From positions 1-9,112 of the forward strand of contig CABVBV010000083.1 of NCBI GenBank assembly GCA_902496595.1: DNA of 9,112 nucleotides. Reading direction: 5' to 3'. This DNA is from an uncultured Eubacteriales bacterium. GTDB lineage: Bacteria; Bacillota; Clostridia; Oscillospirales; Oscillospiraceae. Positions 6,564-9,112 of the stretch are shown here, piece after piece (the first letter of the stretch is position 1; each line of letters begins with the position of its first letter). The position numbers and the translations under genes were made by a program. The notes beneath the pieces are model-generated. The model saw only the letters and a program-made list of their open reading frames with translations, was not told the DNA's origin and did not search any database.

Positions 6564-7736
6564 TCAGAAGCAGAGCGTGTCAACGGACGGAAGGAGTTCG
6601 ACGAGCCTCGAGCGGCAGTGCTCCAGCGTCGCCCTGTCGAAAGCGTTGTCCATGCTCCCCCTCTTCATCGTCCTGCGCATCAGCCTCACGTAGCCTATGA
6701 CCTTGGCCTTGTCCTCGACGGAGCGCAGGCGCTCCTCGTCCTCAGTGCCCAGATAGAGGCTGAGCGACTTGGCCCAGAAACTGCCGAGGAGCTCCGAGGG
6801 CAGGTTGAAAAAGTCCTCGCAGACCTTCTTGTCCAGCTCTCCGAAACCCACATAGGCCAGCCACATGAAGGCCAGTTCGAAGATCGGGTGGCCCAGGCAG
6901 AGCGTGTCCATGTCGATTATGAGCACCTCTTCGTTCTGGACGACCACGTTGTTCGTGTGGTAGTCTCCGTGCAGGAGCGTGTTCTGCTCCGGGATGCCGT
7001 TCAGGAGGGCCATGAACTTGTCCGCGCTTTCAGAGGGCAGGCCCTTGCGGACGTAGTCCTCCCAGGCGAGCGCCGTCTCCTTCATCGAGGGCATCTCGCC
7101 GGGCTCCAGCCTCGTGGAGTGCAGCTTGCGCATGACCTCGACATAGCTCGACGCGAACTCGTCCATCCGCCCGGGCTCCGCCCTGAGCAGCTTCGTGAAG
7201 GACTTGGAGTTGAGCAGCTCGAAGACCGAGCCGTAGCTGTCTCCCACTCTGACGACGTCGTAGGGTATGGCGGTGGGTATGCCCAGGACGAAGGCCTTCC
7301 TGGCCAGCTCCCGCTCGCGGCGGACTTCGGGCAGGCAGTCCCCGTTCCGGTAGACCTTCACCACCGTGTCCTTGTCTATCCTGTACACCGTTCCGTTCGC
7401 CCCCCGGCCTATGGCCTCGCAGCCCTCCACCGAGAGCCTGCGGAACGCCTTCTCGACGGGCATCATCTCTGTGAAACCGGTCATGGAGAGTATCTCGTAG
7501 ACCTCCTGTCCCACGTTCACGAGCCTGAGCTCGGGCTCCAGCTTTCTGAGCCTGAGTATTACCCTGAGCCCTGCGCTGGATATGTATCCCAGTTCCTCCA
7601 GGTCAAGGGTCAGGCCGGCGTGCTCCCTGCCGCCCAGCTCCGACATCAGCTCCGCCTCAACCGCGGCTGCATTCGCCGAATCCACATGGCCGGAGACGGA
7701 GAGGATGAGCCTGCCGTCTTCCATACGCGCCTTCAT
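6564..7736 (-). CDS. STAS domain fused to APH-like kinase (phosphotransferase family)
   Basis: A 390-residue soluble protein with two domains. Residues 1-98 form a STAS fold like SpoIIAA/RsbV anti-sigma-factor antagonists: the signature YISSAGLRVILRLRK (51-65) places Ser54 at the serine phosphorylated in SpoIIAA. Residues about 105-385 are an aminoglycoside/choline-kinase-like phosphotransferase. It has a glycine-rich loop GRGANGTVY (110-118), strand lysine K127 in VVKVY, the catalytic HGDYHTNN (256-263; H256, D258, N263) and the metal-binding IDMDT (274-278; D275), followed by GHPIFELAF. All kinase residues I can place are present, so it looks active. The IDMDT..GHP.FELA pattern recalls the TIGR02172 group, an uncertain memory. 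The substrate is unknown: it could be a small molecule, a protein, or its own STAS domain. The ATG overlaps the upstream HD stop codon (TGATG), with AAGGGGG about nine bases before, indicating coupled translation with the HD gene. Confidence 0.88.
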   Translation of the reverse strand: MKARMEDGRLILSVSGHVDSANAAAVEAELMSELGGREHAGLTLDLEELGYISSAGLRVILRLRKLEPELRLVNVGQEVYEILSMTGFTEMMPVEKAFRRLSVEGCEAIGRGANGTVYRIDKDTVVKVYRNGDCLPEVRRERELARKAFVLGIPTAIPYDVVRVGDSYGSVFELLNSKSFTKLLRAEPGRMDEFASSYVEVMRKLHSTRLEPGEMPSMKETALAWEDYVRKGLPSESADKFMALLNGIPEQNTLLHGDYHTNNVVVQNEEVLIIDMDTLCLGHPIFELAFMWLAYVGFGELDKKVCEDFFNLPSELLGSFWAKSLSLYLGTEDEERLRSVEDKAKVIGYVRLMRRTMKRGSMDNAFDRATLEHCRSRLVELLPSVDTLCF

Positions 7737-8308
7737 CAGTATCTGCCCCCTTCTTCAAAAACCCGGCTTATGAGCCAGTCGTATTCCTTCCACGCCTCCG
7801 TGTCCCGGAGCTCCGGCAGCGCGTCGGCAATGCTCCGGTAGTACCAGTGGTGCTGCTCCGGGTCTCTCTGGTTGAAGAGCTGCCAGAGCCCGTCGCCCAG
7901 TCTGTTCTTCTGCCGGTAGAAGGCCCGCATATTCGAGAGCTTGTCGCTGAGGAAGACGATGCCGACGTCCCGGTCGTCGGAGCGCCTCAGCAGCTCGATG
8001 CTCGCCTGCTTCCGCATCTTCCAGGTCTCCGAGGCCGGAAGCCGCCTCTGCTTGTCCTCAGTCTCTGCGGCCACGAGGAAGGCCACTCTGTCACCGAAGA
8101 GCTCCTTTATCTCCTCCGGCGACACTCCGGCGTCCTCAACGGTGTCGTGCAGGACTGCCGCTGCGAGCACCCTCTCGTCCGAGGTCATGGTCGAGGCTAT
8201 GCAGGCCGCCTCCGCCGCGTGCAAAATGGCCAGGCCGTCTCCGCCCTTGCGCCCCGCGTCTCCGTGCCTCTCCGACGCGAAAGCCAGGGCCCGCCCGAAC
8301 AGGCTCAT
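7736..8308 (-). CDS. Stand-alone HD-domain protein, RelA/SpoT-type (p)ppGpp hydrolase-like
   Basis: A 190-residue soluble protein matching the hydrolase half of RelA/SpoT enzymes, without the synthetase or regulatory domains. Numbering from the ATG at 8308: ALAFASERHGDAGRKGG (7-23) aligns with the RSH start, including the R20-K21 pair that contacts guanine in that family; then His30 (ILHAAEAACIA), HDTVED (54-59), FGDRVAFLVAAETE (71-84) and DKLSNMR (122-128), giving the metal set H30/H54/D55/D122 plus E58, D59 and N126. By family knowledge such proteins remove the 3'-pyrophosphate of (p)ppGpp, but some relatives act on other nucleotides. Known RSH has HP where this has HA (30-31). A GTG at 8315-8317 could add three residues, but it lies inside the ribosome site GGAGG (8317-8321), eight bases before ATG; ATG is preferred. 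First gene of the operon with the STAS-kinase. Confidence 0.82.
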   Translation of the reverse strand: MSLFGRALAFASERHGDAGRKGGDGLAILHAAEAACIASTMTSDERVLAAAVLHDTVEDAGVSPEEIKELFGDRVAFLVAAETEDKQRRLPASETWKMRKQASIELLRRSDDRDVGIVFLSDKLSNMRAFYRQKNRLGDGLWQLFNQRDPEQHHWYYRSIADALPELRDTEAWKEYDWLISRVFEEGGRY

Positions 8309-8316
8309 GCGCCTCA

Positions 8317-8321
8317 CCTCC
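8317..8321 (-). promoter_or_regulatory. Ribosome-binding site that decides the HD gene start
   Basis: On the - strand GGAGG is followed by eight bases and then ATG (8308-8306). The in-frame upstream GTG shares its first base with this site, so initiation there would leave no room for ribosome pairing. This supports the 190-residue form. Confidence 0.75.
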
Positions 8322-8346
8322 AGAACATGGTCAAAAAATCCAAATC

Positions 8347-8375
8347 ATTTTACCACGTCCCTCCCGTCCCGTCAA
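8347..8375 (-). promoter_or_regulatory. Sigma-70/A-type promoter of the HD/STAS-kinase operon
   Basis: On the - strand a -35 box TTGACG (8375-8370) and a -10 box TAAAAT (8352-8347) are separated by exactly 17 bases. Each box has 5 of 6 consensus bases. The expected start near 8340 gives a leader of about 30 bases up to the ATG at 8308, including the GGAGG site. The -35 box overlaps the T-rich tail of the terminator that closes the upstream feo operon. Confidence 0.82.
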
Positions 8376-8416
8376 CAAAACCAGCCGCCGGAGAAGGCAG
8401 AGCCTTCTCCGGCGGC
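8376..8416 (-). terminator. Intrinsic terminator of the feo operon
   Basis: A perfect inverted repeat of 14 base pairs (8384-8397 with 8403-8416; arm GCCGCCGGAGAAGG) has a 5-base loop. On the - strand it stands about 18 bases past the stop of the FeoB-associated protein and is followed by TGGTTTTGTTG, a moderate T-tract interrupted by G. On the + strand the flank (AGTGGTATG) has no T-tract, so it works in one direction only. Confidence 0.82.
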
Positions 8417-8434
8417 AGTGGTATGTCATATCTG

Positions 8435-8629
8435 TTATATCTTTTTTGTCTTCCCCGAGCCGTGGCAGGCGCCGGAGCAGGCGCAGGAGCCGCAGTTGTC
8501 GCCGCAGCTGCAGGAGCCCTTGCCGCGCCGCCTGTCCCGCAGCACCTTGAAGAGCACCGCCGAGACTATGAACAGCACTACCAGCCCGACGGCGACGCTG
8601 CCGATATTGGCGGCCAGCCACTCAAACAT
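8435..8629 (-). CDS. FeoB-associated Cys-rich membrane protein
   Basis: A 64-residue protein with one membrane helix (about 10-30, SVAVGLVVLFIVSAVLF), a basic stop-transfer segment RDRRRGK (31-37), and a C-terminal tail with six cysteines (40, 42, 46, 49, 51, 55) and a histidine (56). The basic residues after the helix place the Cys-rich tail in the cytoplasm. This matches the small FeoB-associated family found after feoB in Bacillota; its role is not settled, but the cysteines suggest handling or sensing of Fe(II) near the FeoB pore. The ATG overlaps the feoB stop codon by eight bases (ATGTTTGA), and the ribosome site, an AAGG near 8633, lies within feoB, so translation is coupled. The terminator follows, making it the last gene of the operon. 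Confidence 0.88.
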   Translation of the reverse strand: MFEWLAANIGSVAVGLVVLFIVSAVLFKVLRDRRRGKGSCSCGDNCGSCACSGACHGSGKTKKI

Positions 8630-9112
8630 TTGCCTTCACGTCCTTTTTCGCCGCGTTCACGCTCAGCTCACCGCCGTACTCAGACCAGCGGTTCTTCCGC
8701 AGCAGCATATACATGAGGCCCGCCAGCACCACTATCGCCGCGACGGTGCCGAGGCCGAAGCTGAGCTCGCCCGTTATGAGCCCTCCGAACTGGTAGATCA
8801 TGAGGCTCACGAGATAGGCGAAGCCGCACATATAGCCTATTGCCCCGACCGTCCACTTGGGGCTGTTCATCTCGCGCTTTATCGCGCCCATGGCCGCGAA
8901 GCATGGGGCGCACAGGAGGTTGAAGACCATGAAGCTGTAGCCCGCGATGGGAGTGAAGGTGGTGTTCAGTATGCCCCAGATCTCCTCGCCGGTCTCGCTG
9001 ACCTCGGCGAAGCCGTAGCAGATGGCCATGGTGGTGACGAGGTTCTCCTTCGCCACGAGGCCGCCCACGACGCCCACCGTCGCCTGCCAGATGCCGAAGC
9101 CCAGGGGCGCGA
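8622..9112 (-). CDS. feoB: Ferrous iron transporter FeoB, C-terminal part (runs off the window)
   Basis: An open frame enters from the right edge (first full codon at 9110) and ends at a TGA at 8622-8624, giving about 162 residues of the C-terminus. The beginning APLGFGIWQATVGVVGGLVA is followed by KENLVTT, the conserved FeoB segment around the second gating motif. FNLLCAPCFAAMGAIKREM with its two cysteines is diagnostic of the FeoB C-terminal membrane domain. At least three further hydrophobic helices follow. FeoB imports Fe(II) across the cytoplasmic membrane; the N-terminal G domain and the first membrane half lie outside the window, so completeness cannot be judged. A GTG at 9077 is an internal valine, not a start. 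The basic tail (NAAKKDVKANV) is cytoplasmic. The Cys-rich partner gene overlaps the end. Confidence 0.93.
   Translation of the reverse strand, partial: APLGFGIWQATVGVVGGLVAKENLVTTMAICYGFAEVSETGEEIWGILNTTFTPIAGYSFMVFNLLCAPCFAAMGAIKREMNSPKWTVGAIGYMCGFAYLVSLMIYQFGGLITGELSFGLGTVAAIVVLAGLMYMLLRKNRWSEYGGELSVNAAKKDVKANV

Noticed and set aside
5000..6583. Long open frame (527 codons) on the - strand opposite the MATE gene
   Set aside because: It mirrors the MATE codons, has a low-complexity His/Asp/Glu/Arg-rich product without domains, and the + strand frame is an unmistakable MATE protein.
6618..7841. 407-codon + strand open frame opposite the STAS-kinase
   Set aside because: Anti-parallel shadow of the kinase; its product shows no domain, and it crosses the HD/kinase junction.
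8309..8317. GTG start three codons upstream for the HD protein
   Set aside because: The GTG overlaps the ribosome-binding site itself; the ATG at 8308 has ideal eight-base spacing.
8435..8629. Ferredoxin or metallothionein reading of the small Cys-rich protein
   Set aside because: The N-terminal membrane helix and the overlap with feoB fit the FeoB-associated family, and the cysteine spacing is not that of a ferredoxin.
7847..8716. 289-codon + strand open frame crossing the HD gene, promoter, terminator and FeoB-associated gene
   Set aside because: It runs straight through a terminator hairpin and three real - strand features, with an Ala/Gly/Arg-rich product typical of a shadow frame.

Overview
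The window is GC-rich, densely coded DNA, most likely from a high-GC anaerobic Bacillota (Clostridia-type gut bacterium). The evidence is a KtrB/KtrA-type potassium uptake pair, a fused ABC ATPase/permease of the kind common in Clostridia, and FeoB followed by a small Cys-rich FeoB-associated membrane protein. The assignment is inferred from gene content. Genus cannot be read from the sequence. No mobile element, CRISPR array, rRNA or tRNA was seen.

Layout. Positions 60-6439 (+ strand) hold four close-packed genes: ktrB and ktrA (K+ channel-like subunit and its cytosolic RCK regulator), a 986-residue ABC transporter with ATPase and permease in one chain, and a MATE-family exporter starting one base after the ABC stop codon. 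A promoter-like sequence stands just before ktrB, and a strong hairpin terminator at 6516-6554 closes the run. The same hairpin can stop transcription arriving from the other side.

Positions 6564-8308 (- strand) hold a translationally coupled two-gene operon: a stand-alone HD-domain protein that carries the metal and guanine-binding motifs of the RelA/SpoT (p)ppGpp hydrolase domain, then a fusion of an N-terminal STAS domain to an APH-like kinase. A well-formed promoter (TTGACG-N17-TAAAAT) drives it. This pair is the least ordinary part of the window and the best candidate for an uncharacterised signalling module.

Positions 8435-9112 (- strand) hold the end of an iron(II) uptake operon: the C-terminal part of FeoB, running off the window edge, and a 64-residue FeoB-associated Cys-rich membrane protein whose start overlaps the feoB stop. 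A hairpin terminator follows, and its T-rich tail runs into the -35 box of the HD/STAS-kinase promoter.

Functionally, the + strand genes are all inner-membrane transport (potassium entry, export by ABC and MATE pumps). The - strand carries predicted nucleotide/phosphorylation signalling and ferrous iron uptake. No direct functional link between the three blocks is visible beyond adjacency.
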